A stretch of DNA of 64,000 bases from Acidobacterium sp. (lineage in GTDB: Bacteria; Acidobacteriota; Terriglobia; Terriglobales; Acidobacteriaceae). Where the stretch lies: the NCBI GenBank assembly GCA_027315385.1, contig DAHUYD010000124.1:18817-82816 (forward strand), read 5' to 3'. The translations under genes and the position numbers were made by a program. The notes below the pieces were generated by a model that was given only the letters and a program-made list of their open reading frames with translations, did not search any database and was not told the origin of the DNA. Below, piece after piece: positions 1 to 8,150 of the stretch (positions are counted from its first letter, which is position 1; each line of letters starts with the position of its first letter).

Positions 1-268
1 CGGACGCGAGCGACTCAAACTTTTCGCCGAGTGCCCGCCTAGCCTCTTCTAGCGCCGATTTCTCCCCTTCGAGTGCGGCCTTGGCCTTCTCTGCGTCATT
101 TGCGCGCCGACGTTCCGCGTCGAGATCGCTTGCCTTTTGCCCGAGTTCGGCGGTTAAGCGCGCTGCTTGCTCACTCGCGGCAGCAACCCGACTCTTTGCC
201 ACGATCCACGCAAACAAAGCACCGGCAGCGAGCCCGGCGAGCAGAAGCGCCCATTCCATTGGAAGCAT
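1..268 (-). CDS. rmuC: DNA recombination protein RmuC, N-terminal part (cut by window edge)
   Basis: An open frame on the minus strand begins at ATG 268 and runs off the left edge without a stop (89 codons visible). It starts MLPMEWALLLAGLAAG, one N-terminal membrane anchor, followed by a charged Ala/Glu/Arg/Lys-rich coiled coil. This is the standard architecture of RmuC, which has a membrane-anchored coiled coil in front of a nuclease-like domain and limits recombination at inverted repeats. The nuclease domain lies outside the window, so the call rests on the N-terminus. An in-frame ATG at 259 is an alternative start; a GGAG about 15 nt upstream of 268 is the only SD-like sequence. The gene diverges from acpP. 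Confidence 0.72.
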   Translation of the reverse strand, partial: MLPMEWALLLAGLAAGALFAWIVAKSRVAAASEQAARLTAELGQKASDLDAERRRANDAEKAKAALEGEKSALEEARRALGEKFESLAS

Positions 269-379
269 GGCATGAGTCTACCGCTCCGGGGCCTGTCAGG
301 GGATGATCTCTCCGCGCGGTCTGTGGAACCCGTGCAGGCTCCGTGGCGCCGGGGGCGCAAACCTCTTTTTCCCAGCCGC

Positions 380-408
380 TTTACACCACCAGGCACCCTC
401 AGTAGACT
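380..408 (+). promoter_or_regulatory. Candidate promoter for acpP-fabF
   Basis: TTTACA at 380-385, a 17-nt spacer and TAGACT at 403-408 resemble a sigma-70 promoter. It would start transcription near 415, about 115 nt before acpP. The -10 matches consensus at four of six positions, so this is only a candidate. The rest of the 269-528 gap shows no gene. Confidence 0.38.
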
Positions 409-528
409 TGGAATTTCGGGGCCAGGCGGGCGTGTGTCCCAACCGTCCCCGACGTCTTGATCGCGGAAGCATCGCATCCCGCTCTTCCGCTTTCTGCATC
501 CACTGAACGCAGTACACAGGAGATACGC

Positions 529-777
529 ATGGCATCAGGTGTGGAAGAAAAGGTCAAACAGATTATCGTCGAGCAGCTTCAGGTAGACGAAGCCGAAGTC
601 ACTCCTACCGCTTCTTTCCAGGAAGATCTCGGCGCCGACTCTCTCGACGTAGTCGAGCTGGTCATGCAGTTCGAAGAGGCCTTCGATCTCGAGATTCCCG
701 ACGAGGACGCCGAGAAGATCAAGACGGTGAAAGACGCCATCGATTACATCGAAAAGAACGCGAAAGGCGGCAAGTAA
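529..777 (+). CDS. acpP: Acyl carrier protein
   Basis: An 82-residue acidic protein that carries the growing fatty acyl chain on a 4'-phosphopantetheine arm in the cytosol. The attachment motif GADSLDVVE is present with the modified serine at residue 38, and length and composition match bacterial ACP exactly. The ATG at 529 was chosen over the upstream in-frame start because ACAGGAGA sits 6-7 nt before it and MASGVEEKV is the usual ACP N-terminus. It is followed after 2 nt by fabF, a conserved pairing that puts carrier and condensing enzyme in one transcript. Confidence 0.96.
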   Translation: MASGVEEKVKQIIVEQLQVDEAEVTPTASFQEDLGADSLDVVELVMQFEEAFDLEIPDEDAEKIKTVKDAIDYIEKNAKGGK

Positions 778-779
778 CT

Positions 780-2024
780 TTGCGGAGGCGCGTCGTTGTC
801 ACCGGTCTGGGTCTGATCTCCGCTGTCGGCAACACCGCGCCGGAGATCTGGACCAATCTGCTGGCTGGCCGCAGCGGCATGGCTCCCATCACGCATTTCG
901 ACACGACCAGCTTTGCGGTCACCTTTGCCGCCGAGGTGAAGAATTTCGACCCTTTGCAATTCGTGGACAAGAAGGAAGCGCGCAAGATGGGGCGCTTCAT
1001 CCACCTGGCGCTGGCGGCCACCCAGGAGGCGATGGAGAGCTCCGGCCTCGAGGTGACGGAGGCGAATCGCGATCGGGTGGGGGTCTTCATCGGCTCGGGC
1101 ATCGGCGGGTTCGATGTGATCGAGCGCGAGCACAGCAATTATCTGCAGGGCGGCCCGCGCAAGATTTCTCCGTTTTTCATTCCCGCTGCCATCATCAATC
1201 TGGCCGCCGGGCAGGTGAGCATCCGCTACGGGGCGCGCGGCCCCAATGAGGCGACGGCGACGGCCTGCACCACCAGCGCGCACGCCATCGGCGATGCCTA
1301 CCGCATCATCGAGCGCGGCGACGCCGATGTGATGATCGCGGGCGGCTCAGAAGCGTCCATTACGCCCATGGGTGTCGGCGGATTCGCCGCCATGCGCGCG
1401 CTGTCCACGCGCAACGACGATCCGCAGCATGCGTGCCGGCCCTTCGACCGCGACCGCGATGGTTTTGTTGTCGGCGAAGGCTCAGGGATCGTGATCCTCG
1501 AAGAGCTTGAGCATGCGAAGGCCCGGGGCGCGAAGATTTTGGCCGAGATCGTTGGCTACGGGATGAGCGCCGACGCGCACCACATCACCGGCATGCCCGA
1601 CGATGGCGACGGCTGCTACCGCGCCATGAAGAATGCCCTGCGGAGCGCCGGGCTGGAGCCGCACCAGGTGGATTACGTGAATGCGCACGCCACTTCGACG
1701 GCGCTGGGGGATACTACGGAATCCAAGGCGATGGAGCGGCTGTTCGGCGAGCATGCCACGAGCCACAAGCTCATGATCAGCTCGACGAAATCGATGACCG
1801 GGCATCTGCTGGGCGGCGCTGGTGGACTGGAAGCGGGCATCACCATCCTGGCGCTGATCAACCAGACCGCACCACCGACGGCGAACCTCGAGAACGTGGA
1901 CCTGGAGTGCACACTGAACTATGTGCCGAACCATCCGCAGCAGAGTCCGATGCACGTGGCGCTGTCGAACTCGTTCGGCTTCGGCGGGACGAACGGCTCG
2001 CTGATCTTCCGGCGCTGGGAGTAA
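780..2024 (+). CDS. fabF: Beta-ketoacyl-ACP synthase II
   Basis: A 414-residue condensing enzyme that elongates acyl-ACP with malonyl-ACP in fatty acid synthesis. The Cys-His-His triad is visible: C163 in TACTTSAHA, H303 in VNAHATST and H342 in KSMTGHLLGGAGG, with the conserved K337 between. Length equals E. coli FabF. The start is a TTG at 780, 2 nt after the acpP stop; no ATG fits the family N-terminus (RRVVVTGLG), so translation is probably coupled to acpP. Both genes likely share the promoter upstream of acpP. Confidence 0.96.
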   Translation: MRRRVVVTGLGLISAVGNTAPEIWTNLLAGRSGMAPITHFDTTSFAVTFAAEVKNFDPLQFVDKKEARKMGRFIHLALAATQEAMESSGLEVTEANRDRVGVFIGSGIGGFDVIEREHSNYLQGGPRKISPFFIPAAIINLAAGQVSIRYGARGPNEATATACTTSAHAIGDAYRIIERGDADVMIAGGSEASITPMGVGGFAAMRALSTRNDDPQHACRPFDRDRDGFVVGEGSGIVILEELEHAKARGAKILAEIVGYGMSADAHHITGMPDDGDGCYRAMKNALRSAGLEPHQVDYVNAHATSTALGDTTESKAMERLFGEHATSHKLMISSTKSMTGHLLGGAGGLEAGITILALINQTAPPTANLENVDLECTLNYVPNHPQQSPMHVALSNSFGFGGTNGSLIFRRWE

Positions 2025-2080
2025 CGCAGAGCGCCGAAATTCTCTGGCGAAGCGCGCGGTGTTGACCCTGCACTGGCTCA

Positions 2081-2494
2081 GTGAATCGAAGAGATTTGCA
2101 GAACCTAAGCAGCCTCCGCGTTCGGGAGGCCCAGATTCTTTTCAGGCAGAGACCGTACAGCGGCGCCTATTACCTTGCCGGCTATGCCGTTGAGTGCGCT
2201 TTGAAGGCCTGCATCGCGAGGCGAACGAGGCGTTTTGAATTTCCTGATAAAGGGATCGTCCAGAATTCGTATACACACGATCTGGAAAAGCTGGCGGGGA
2301 TTGCAAAGGTTGAAGAAACGCGCCTTCAGCGCGCTAATCAGGATAAAATTTTCGGCAAAAACTGGGCGCTGACCATCTTGTGGTCAGAGGAGAGCCGCTA
2401 TCGAACGACGGATCGGGCGTCGTGCGACGCTTTTCCAAGTGCCATAATAGAAGGACAGCACGGAGTGCTTCCATGGCTAAAGCAACTTTGGTAG
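2081..2494 (+). CDS. HEPN-domain protein
   Basis: A 137-residue protein beginning at GTG 2081. The N-terminal half has the HEPN signature helix with YSGAYYLAGYAVECALKAC (about residues 26-44), a YTHDLEKL segment near residue 65, then NWALTILWSEESRY and the C-terminal HGVLPWLKQLW. This organisation is typical of small stand-alone HEPN proteins, many of which are paired with an uncharacterised partner or act in toxin-antitoxin-like modules. A classical R-x4-6-H ribonuclease motif is not obvious, so nuclease activity is not claimed. The 3' end overlaps the next gene by 22 nt, suggesting a translationally coupled two-gene cassette. Function beyond the fold is unknown. Confidence 0.8.
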   Translation: MNRRDLQNLSSLRVREAQILFRQRPYSGAYYLAGYAVECALKACIARRTRRFEFPDKGIVQNSYTHDLEKLAGIAKVEETRLQRANQDKIFGKNWALTILWSEESRYRTTDRASCDAFPSAIIEGQHGVLPWLKQLW

Positions 2495-2855
2495 ACATCG
2501 ACCTGAAGAAAGCCGGGAAGGTGGTGTCCGCGCTGGAAAAGACCGCCTTCCGGTGGCCGCGGCCTTGTGGGTTCATTTCCCCGAGTACGAGGATTGGCGG
2601 CTTGTGCTGGCATCAAAGAGGCTGGATACTCTGAGCCCGAGCGACGCGTATCTCCGAGTGAACCGCACGTTGGATCAGGCAGGCCTGACCGTCTGGGATA
2701 CCCCTTGCATCTTTATCATGAAGACGACCGACCCGTTTGTGCGCGCCTTGCGCAAGGTGTTTGGGAAGACCGCCAGCGTCGAGGGCATGCGTCTGGGCGG
2801 GCAAAGCTGGGGAGACAGATACGTGGACGACGCCTATGCTCTGAAGATTGCCTGA
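2473..2855 (+). pseudogene. HEPN-partner protein gene, interrupted by a frameshift
   Basis: Two reading frames join into one plausible protein. Frame one starts at ATG 2473 (MAKATLVDIDLKKAG...SALEKTAF). Frame two continues from about 2551 with PVAAALWVHFPEYEDWRLVL and ends at the TGA at 2853-2855. The switch needs one extra base near 2548-2553, giving a protein of about 127 residues. The second part contains EDWRLVLAS, SPSDAYLRV, IFIMKTTDPF and a GxSWGDRYVDDAY end, and reads as a globular cytosolic protein of unknown function. As it stands the gene is frameshifted: a true mutation, programmed shifting, or a sequencing/assembly error. The overlap with the HEPN gene suggests the two work together. 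Confidence 0.65.
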
Positions 2856-2880
2856 CCCATTCAGGCTATGCCCGCGCCCA

Positions 2881-2920
2881 ACAAAAACGCCATCCTCTGC
2901 GGATGGCGTTTTTGTTTTTC
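2881..2920. terminator. Bidirectional intrinsic terminator
   Basis: A perfect inverted repeat of about 15 bp (arms 2881-2895 and 2901-2915, core ACGCCATCC/GGATGGCGT) encloses the 5-nt loop TCTGC and is flanked by A5 on the left and T-rich sequence on the right. It lies between the convergent HEPN cassette and rpsA and should stop transcription from both sides. Confidence 0.9.
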
Positions 2921-2932
2921 TGGTCTGCGTTC

Positions 2933-4783
2933 TTACTTTTCCCGCTTCCAGTTGACCAGGTCGCCCAGCGTTGTGGTCGAGCTGGAAACCACCGGCTGCT
3001 TGTAGGCTTCCACGTCGGCGCGGCTGGCTTCTTCGCCGCTGACGGCTCGCACGCTGAGCGCGACCTTCTTTTCCTCCGGATTCATCCGGATGATCTTGAA
3101 CTCGCGCTCGTCGCCCTGCTCGAGCTTGACGGGCGCGCCATGGCCATCGGTCGCTTCGGATACATGGCACAGACCCTCGACGCCCTCGGCGACTTCCACG
3201 AAGGCTCCGAACTGCGCCGTCCGCAGCACCTTTCCGTGCACCACATCGCCCACGCGGTGCTGCGCGAAGAAGGTTTCCCAAACATCGGGCTGAAGCTGCT
3301 TGATGCCGAGCGACAGCCGGCGGTTCTCGGGCTCCACGCCCAGCACCACCGCGCGCACCTTCTCGCCCTTCTTCAGGACTTCGGAGGGGTGCTTAACGCG
3401 CTTGGTCCAGCTCAGATTGCTGACGTGGACGAGGCCGTCGATGCCGTCCTCGATCTCGATAAAGGCGCCGAAGTCGGTCAGGTTGCGGACGCGGCCTTCG
3501 ACCGTTCCGCCGATGGGGTACTTGTCGCCCAGGTGCTCCCAGGGATTGTCGAGCAGCTGCTTCATCCCCAGCGAGATACGGCGGTCCGCCGGATTGACCT
3601 GCAGGATGACAGTCTCCACTTCCTCACCCGGCTTGACGATCTTCGATGGATGCTTCATCCGCTTGGACCAGGTCATCTCGGAGACGTGCACCAGGCCTTC
3701 GATGCCCTGTTCCAGCTCCACGAAGGCGCCGTAGTCGGTGACGCTGAGCACGCGGCCGCGCACATGAGCTCCGATGGGATAGCGCTCGGCGGCGTCCAGC
3801 CAGGGATCGGGGGTGAGCTGCTTAAAGCCAAGCGAAACCCGCTGCTTTTCTTTGTCGAACTTCAGCACCTTCACCTGGATTTCGTCGGCGACGTTCACGA
3901 GGTCGCGCGGATGGGTCAGCCGCCCCCAGGACATATCGGTGATGTGGAGCAGTCCGTCGATTCCGCCCAGGTCCACGAACGCGCCGTAGTCCGTGAGGTT
4001 TTTCACCGTGCCGGTGAGCACCGCACCCTCTTCGAGGTGCTCGAGGGTTTGCGAGCGCCGCTCGGACTGCTCTTCCTCGAGGATCTCCTTGCGGGAGACC
4101 ACTACGTTGCCGCGCTTCTTGTTCAGCTTGATCACGCGGATCTGAATCGGCTGGCCGATGTAGGCGTCCAGGTTGCGCACGGGGCGCAGCTCAAGCTGAG
4201 AGCCGGGCAGAAACGCCTTGATCCCGATGTCGACCGTCAGGCCGCCCTTCACGCGGCCCACCACGGTGCCGGTGAGGGGAGTCTTCTCGTTGTGCGCCTT
4301 CTCGATGGTGTCCCACACGCGCAGGCGCTGGGCCTTTTCGTAGCTCAGCAGGTAGCCGCCCTCAGGCTCCTCGCGTTCGATGACCACTTCCACGGCATCG
4401 CCGGGGTGCAGCCTGGGCGTGCCGGTGTGATCCACCACCTGCTCGATGGGAATCAGCCCTTCGGACTTCATGCCCACGTCGACCACAACATGCTTGTCGG
4501 TGAGCTTGATGACCGTGCCGGAGGTAATCGCGGAATCGTCGAAAGCCTGTGCGGCGGCTTCGGCGGCCTGCTCGCGGTCGAACGATTCGAGCGCGGCGGC
4601 AAAGTCTTCCATGCTCAGATCGGGCTCATCCTGGTGATCGACGGGCGTGGAGGCGGATTCCGGCGTGGAGTGGGTTGTGGTGGACGGCTCATTGGACTCA
4701 GCCGCGGCTTCAAGCGTTGGGGTTTCAAGTTCGGTGTTCAGAGGAGTGCTCTCGGTTTGTTCAGGATTGAGGACGTGTGCCAT
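2933..4783 (-). CDS. rpsA: 30S ribosomal protein S1
   Basis: A 616-residue RNA-binding protein that brings mRNA to the 30S subunit. Six S1/OB-fold repeats can be followed in order: SGTVIKLTDKHVVVDVG, TGTVVGRVKGGLTVDIG, TGTVKNLTDYGAFVDLG, RGRVLSVTDYGAFVEL, EGRVRNLTDFGAFIEI and HGKVLRTAQFGAFVEV. The last four are the canonical RNA-binding type. A long acidic N-terminal extension (about 90 residues rich in Glu, Ser and Thr) precedes repeat one. ATG 4783 is preferred (MAHVLNPEQTE) because GGAG lies 9 nt upstream; the frame stays open to 4999, but that stretch is leader. A strong promoter lies at 5099-5127. Confidence 0.95.
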   Translation of the reverse strand: MAHVLNPEQTESTPLNTELETPTLEAAAESNEPSTTTHSTPESASTPVDHQDEPDLSMEDFAAALESFDREQAAEAAAQAFDDSAITSGTVIKLTDKHVVVDVGMKSEGLIPIEQVVDHTGTPRLHPGDAVEVVIEREEPEGGYLLSYEKAQRLRVWDTIEKAHNEKTPLTGTVVGRVKGGLTVDIGIKAFLPGSQLELRPVRNLDAYIGQPIQIRVIKLNKKRGNVVVSRKEILEEEQSERRSQTLEHLEEGAVLTGTVKNLTDYGAFVDLGGIDGLLHITDMSWGRLTHPRDLVNVADEIQVKVLKFDKEKQRVSLGFKQLTPDPWLDAAERYPIGAHVRGRVLSVTDYGAFVELEQGIEGLVHVSEMTWSKRMKHPSKIVKPGEEVETVILQVNPADRRISLGMKQLLDNPWEHLGDKYPIGGTVEGRVRNLTDFGAFIEIEDGIDGLVHVSNLSWTKRVKHPSEVLKKGEKVRAVVLGVEPENRRLSLGIKQLQPDVWETFFAQHRVGDVVHGKVLRTAQFGAFVEVAEGVEGLCHVSEATDGHGAPVKLEQGDEREFKIIRMNPEEKKVALSVRAVSGEEASRADVEAYKQPVVSSSTTTLGDLVNWKREK

Positions 4784-5098
4784 GACATCCAGCTCCGGGA
4801 TTCTACAGGCGGCTCCCGATGTCCGCCCCGTGGCCGATCCTGCCCGCCTGCGCGGGTCTCGAACATGACCGCGGCTTTCTTCGCCGTCAGCGTCGGGCGG
4901 GCTGCGCCCCGCGGTTCTCAGCGAAGTTCGGGGATCGTCATCTCTTCCCGCTTTATTTCCGAACGGAGCACCCCACAGGAGACGGCACGCAACGCGCACA
5001 TTCTGTCTCCATCAGGATCGTCCGGCAGGAAGGAATCGGCAGGAGTGGCGATCATGGGCCAACGCAACGAATCCCGAACGCGCAGACCCTCTGTTGAA

Positions 5099-5127
5099 AC
5101 TATAGAGCCGCGCCAGGGGCATGTCAA
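5099..5127 (-). promoter_or_regulatory. Strong sigma-70-type promoter for rpsA
   Basis: On the minus strand TTGACA (5127-5122), exactly 17 nt of spacer and TATAGT (5104-5099) form a near-consensus promoter pointing at rpsA. Transcription would start near 5092 and leave a leader of about 310 nt before the rpsA start. Nothing else in 4784-5257 looks like a gene, so this gap is promoter plus leader. Confidence 0.75.
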
Positions 5128-5257
5128 TGAAAGATGCGTGGTCTCCGCACCGTTGGCACGGTACTTTCGCACGATTCTGGCGCGATTGAAACAGAAGTGG
5201 CCCTTCCCCAGGGCTGGCATCCACAGCCGAGAGCGAGACTTCGCTCCGCATCCGCCC

Positions 5258-5908
5258 CTACTGCTGCGGCTGCGGGGGCGGGGCCTGAGCGTCTGGCGGC
5301 GGGGGCGCCTGGTTCTGCGGGGCCTGAGGCGGCTGAGCCTGCGGGGGCGCCGGCTGAGCGCCAGGCTGGCCCTGCCCTGGGTGCCCGTGCCGCCATCCCA
5401 TGGGCCGATCAGGGCCGCCGGGCTGCGCCATCCGGTGTCTCCAGCGCAGGGCCTTGAGCTTCTGCCACTGATCGGGCGTAAGCGTCTCGCGGATCGCAAA
5501 CAGCATGTGCGCGTTCTCGCGCTCCAGGGCCGCCCTTGCGTTGACCACCGCGTCAATTTGCGCCAGGGTTTTTGCCTGATCCGGATTGCTCGACGCGACC
5601 ATCGGCTCCAGCAGGACCTGCTGCTTTTGCAGGTTCGCGTTCAGATCGATGAGGTGCAGTTTGTACTGCTCGTAAATCCCGTCCATTTTCTGCTTCTGAT
5701 CGGGGGCGATATTCAGTTTCTGAGCCAGCACCGGATTGTTCCACCAGCGTCCGAAATGCCGGTCGTGAAAGGCCCGGACCATCGGCGGACCGCCGAAGCC
5801 CATTTGCCCGTTGTCGTGTCCGGGACCGTCCCAGCCCTGGGCGGACGCGAACCCGCAGAGCACGAAACCAACCAGTGCCGCAAGGGCGAAGCTATTTCTG
5901 CGAAACAT
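5258..5908 (-). CDS. CpxP/Spy-like periplasmic LTxxQ protein
   Basis: A 216-residue exported protein. Residues 1-23 form a signal peptide (hydrophobic stretch ending GFASA-QG). The mature part is helical, with NIAPDQKQKMDGIYEQYK near residues 65-82 and LTPDQWQKLKAL near residues 143-154, the paired LTxxQ motifs of the CpxP/Spy/Zra family, which act as periplasmic chaperones or metal and stress sensors. The C-terminal 45 residues are Pro/Gln/Ala-rich and low in complexity. It overlaps the end of the putative anti-sigma gene by 17 nt, so it is the third gene of an ECF sigma operon and may be its sensor or its effector. Confidence 0.8.
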   Translation of the reverse strand: MFRRNSFALAALVGFVLCGFASAQGWDGPGHDNGQMGFGGPPMVRAFHDRHFGRWWNNPVLAQKLNIAPDQKQKMDGIYEQYKLHLIDLNANLQKQQVLLEPMVASSNPDQAKTLAQIDAVVNARAALERENAHMLFAIRETLTPDQWQKLKALRWRHRMAQPGGPDRPMGWRHGHPGQGQPGAQPAPPQAQPPQAPQNQAPPPPDAQAPPPQPQQ

Positions 5909-6350
5909 TGTTATTCTCCGTAGTCGTAGATTGTGTTGCCGCCTGCTCGCTTAGCTGCGCCAGCGGCTCGAGCGCGTCCGGCACATCTTCGGAAACGTCG
6001 CTGTCGACCTGGTTCATCAGCACGGTATCGTTGACGCTGGCGCGTGCCTCCGTGTCGTTCTGTGCTGCCGGCGCGGATCTCCGCGCCGCGGTTTCTCCTC
6101 GATGAAAATGACTCCATGCCGGCACCGCCAGCGCCAGTGCCACTGCCAGGGCCACTGCCGGAGCCAGGAGCAGCCGCAGGCGCGGCGACGGCGTCCGCCT
6201 GGCCTGGGGGAACTGCGCCCGCACTTCCATCCGGGCGGCGCAGCGATCCGCCATGTGCCGCATCGCCGATCCAAACAGACTCAGCGCTTCGGCCATTTCG
6301 CGCACGTCTTCCGTCGTCTCCGCTCCCGCTGCCTTATCGCGCAATTTCAT
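5892..6350 (-). CDS. Putative membrane anti-sigma factor
   Basis: A 152-residue protein: a cytoplasmic helical N-terminus of about 70 residues (MKLRDKAAGAETTEDVREMAEAL), one membrane segment of Leu/Ala/Val near residues 72-92, and a periplasmic tail rich in Asp, Glu, Thr and Asn. The HxxxCxxC zinc signature of ZAS anti-sigma factors is missing. The anti-sigma call rests on topology and on the 4-nt ATGA overlap with the ECF sigma gene just upstream. ATG 6350 is the start that gives this overlap. Role inferred from context: it could hold the sigma factor at the membrane until an envelope signal arrives. Confidence 0.6.
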   Translation of the reverse strand: MKLRDKAAGAETTEDVREMAEALSLFGSAMRHMADRCAARMEVRAQFPQARRTPSPRLRLLLAPAVALAVALALAVPAWSHFHRGETAARRSAPAAQNDTEARASVNDTVLMNQVDSDVSEDVPDALEPLAQLSEQAATQSTTTENNNVSQK

Positions 6351-6988
6351 TGCTTCCTCTCCATGCGCTCGCGCACGATCGCCAGCGCCCTGTACAAATG
6401 CGATTTCACGGTGCTCAGGTTCATGCCCAGCGTGTCCGCGATCTCGTCGAGCTCCATCTCTTCCACAAAGCGCAGCGAGAAAACCGTTCGCTGCTGCGCC
6501 GATAAGTTCTCCACGGTCCGCCAGACCGCCGCGACCTTCTCCCTGGCCAGCGCAAGGCTCTCCGGCGAACTGCGCCCGTCGGGAACCCAGTCGCAGATAT
6601 CCATGGGATCGAGCGCCGCCCCGCGGTTCTTCCGCCAGAACCGGAGGCTTCGGCTGCGCAGATGGTCCCGCAGCAGGTTGACCGCGATCCGCGTGAGCCA
6701 GGTCGCGACGCTCGACTCGCCACGAAAATGCTGCCGTGCGTTCCACGCCTTGAGAAAGCACTCCTGGGTGAGGGACTCGGCCGCGTCGCGGTCCGTCAGC
6801 GAGCCCAGGAGGAAGCGCAGGATCCGCGGCCGGTAGACGCGCACGACTTCGTCGAAGTCGGCCAGCTCCAGCACGGCCTGTTCCTGTTTCTCCAGGGCGA
6901 ACTCGTTGCCGGGTCCGGCCCCCCCGCGGATCATGCTCGCCGGGGTGGTGACGATTTCGTCCATGCAGCGAGATAGACGGTGTTTCAC
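6347..6988 (-). CDS. ECF-family RNA polymerase sigma factor
   Basis: A 213-residue sigma-70 family protein of the extracytoplasmic-function type. Region 2 is seen as VVRVYRPRILRFLLG...TQECFLKAWNARQHFRG followed by SSVATWLTRIAVNLLRDHLR. Region 4 is LSAQQRTVFSLRF...ELDEIADTLGMNLSTVKSHL, a helix-turn-helix for the -35 element. Regions 1.1 and 3 are absent, as in the family. An ATG at 6964 (MDEIVTTP) is an alternative start giving 205 residues. It heads the operon sigma, anti-sigma, CpxP-like protein, and probably directs its own transcription with that of envelope stress genes. Confidence 0.9.
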   Translation of the reverse strand: MKHRLSRCMDEIVTTPASMIRGGAGPGNEFALEKQEQAVLELADFDEVVRVYRPRILRFLLGSLTDRDAAESLTQECFLKAWNARQHFRGESSVATWLTRIAVNLLRDHLRSRSLRFWRKNRGAALDPMDICDWVPDGRSSPESLALAREKVAAVWRTVENLSAQQRTVFSLRFVEEMELDEIADTLGMNLSTVKSHLYRALAIVRERMERKQ

Positions 6989-7008
6989 GCGGCAAGTTTA
7001 CAAAACGC

Positions 7009-7046
7009 AAAAAAATGCGGAGGATCGGGAATCGCGACCCTCCGCA
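7009..7046 (-). terminator. Intrinsic terminator after the receiver-GGDEF gene
   Basis: Arms TGCGGAGG (7016-7023) and CCTCCGCA (7039-7046) form an 8-bp stem followed, read on the minus strand, by seven T residues (7015-7009). It separates the GGDEF gene from the ECF sigma operon, so the two should be transcribed independently. Confidence 0.75.
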
Positions 7047-7141
7047 GCCATGGAGAATACCTCATCGTTCCGGCCGGATCGCCTGCGGCCTGCGATCTTC
7101 ACCCCGCCGCCTTGCAGGCTGCCTCGCCGGCCGCCTGCTGC

Positions 7142-8113
7142 TCAACGAGCACCAGCGCCATTCCGAGCGGGGCCGAAGGCGCGTGGCAGCGCGCAGTTCT
7201 TCCCGTCGGCCTTGGCATCGGCGAGAGCGCGCTCGGCCTCGCGCAGCACGACCAGCGGAGAGCGCCCGGCGCTGCCCGCGACGCCGAAGCTGGCGGTGAG
7301 GGTGCTGGCGTGGCCGTTCACCGCGAAGGGACGCGAAAGGATCGTTTGCTTCACGCGTTCCGCCAGCGCCATCGCGTTTTCGGGGTTGCATCCGGGAAGC
7401 GCCAGCAGGAATTCGTCCTCCCCGCAGCGTCCCACCAGATCGTAGCTGCGCAGGTGGCGCCGGAACCGGTTGCCCAACTCCGTCAGCACCCGGTCGCCCG
7501 CGTCGTAGCCGTATTCGTGGTTGAGCCGGGAAAAATCGTCCAGGTCCATCAGCAGCAGGCTCAGCGGCGTTTTCATCCGCTGCACGCGATCGGTCTCCTG
7601 GAAGATGAGGCTGACCAGGGCTTCGCGGTTCAGCAATCCGGTGAGCCCGTCGTGGGTAGCCCGGTATCGCAGTTCGGCCGACTGCCGTTGCACCTGATGC
7701 TGGAGGGCCACGACGCGCTCCGCCACGCGCAAATGCACTTTCAGATCGTCGGGGTCGGGCGGGATGACCAGATAATCGTCACAGCCGGCATCCAGCGCCG
7801 CGCGCATCCGGTCCCTGCCGGGCTGGTCGCTCAGCAGGACGATCCAGGAGCGCATCGCGCCCTGGCTCCGCCGTACGGCCCAGGTAATCTCGACCCCGCC
7901 GGGGGTGGCCAGGCCGATGTCGAGCAGCGCAATGCCCGGAGCGTCCGCGTTCAGCATCCGCCGCTGCGCAGCCACCCCGCTCTCAGCCACTTCCACCTGG
8001 TAGCGCCAGCTCTCCAGCACCTCGGTCAGATGCCTGACCAGGCCGGGGTCGGAACAGGCGAGCAATACCGTGGGACTGGTCTGGGTGGAAATTGGAATCG
8101 TCGCAGCCATCAC
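7142..8113 (-). CDS. Receiver-GGDEF protein (probable diguanylate cyclase)
   Basis: A 323-residue cytosolic two-domain protein. Residues 14-125 form a receiver-like domain with D65 (LLDIG) as the would-be phosphorylation site, but the conserved lysine is replaced: DDYLVIPPDP has Pro118 where KP is expected. Residues 150-310 form a GGDEF domain starting at ATHDGLTGLLNREAL. The active-site loop is GEDEF (231-235) instead of GGDEF, and an RxxD inhibitory site (RSYD, 222-225) lies five residues before it. Diguanylate cyclase activity making cyclic di-GMP is likely but not certain with this variant loop. An intrinsic terminator follows the gene. Confidence 0.85.
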   Translation of the reverse strand: MMAATIPISTQTSPTVLLACSDPGLVRHLTEVLESWRYQVEVAESGVAAQRRMLNADAPGIALLDIGLATPGGVEITWAVRRSQGAMRSWIVLLSDQPGRDRMRAALDAGCDDYLVIPPDPDDLKVHLRVAERVVALQHQVQRQSAELRYRATHDGLTGLLNREALVSLIFQETDRVQRMKTPLSLLLMDLDDFSRLNHEYGYDAGDRVLTELGNRFRRHLRSYDLVGRCGEDEFLLALPGCNPENAMALAERVKQTILSRPFAVNGHASTLTASFGVAGSAGRSPLVVLREAERALADAKADGKNCALPRAFGPARNGAGAR

Positions 8114-8150
8114 GTCCCCCTGCCACGATCCATCGGCCGCGCATTAGCAT

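Noticed and set aside
2567..5923. Plus-strand open frame of over 1100 codons opposite rpsA and the CpxP-like gene
   Set aside because: It is the mirror of well-supported minus-strand genes; high GC gives long antisense frames. Its translation shows no domain and contains the shadow pattern of S1 repeats.
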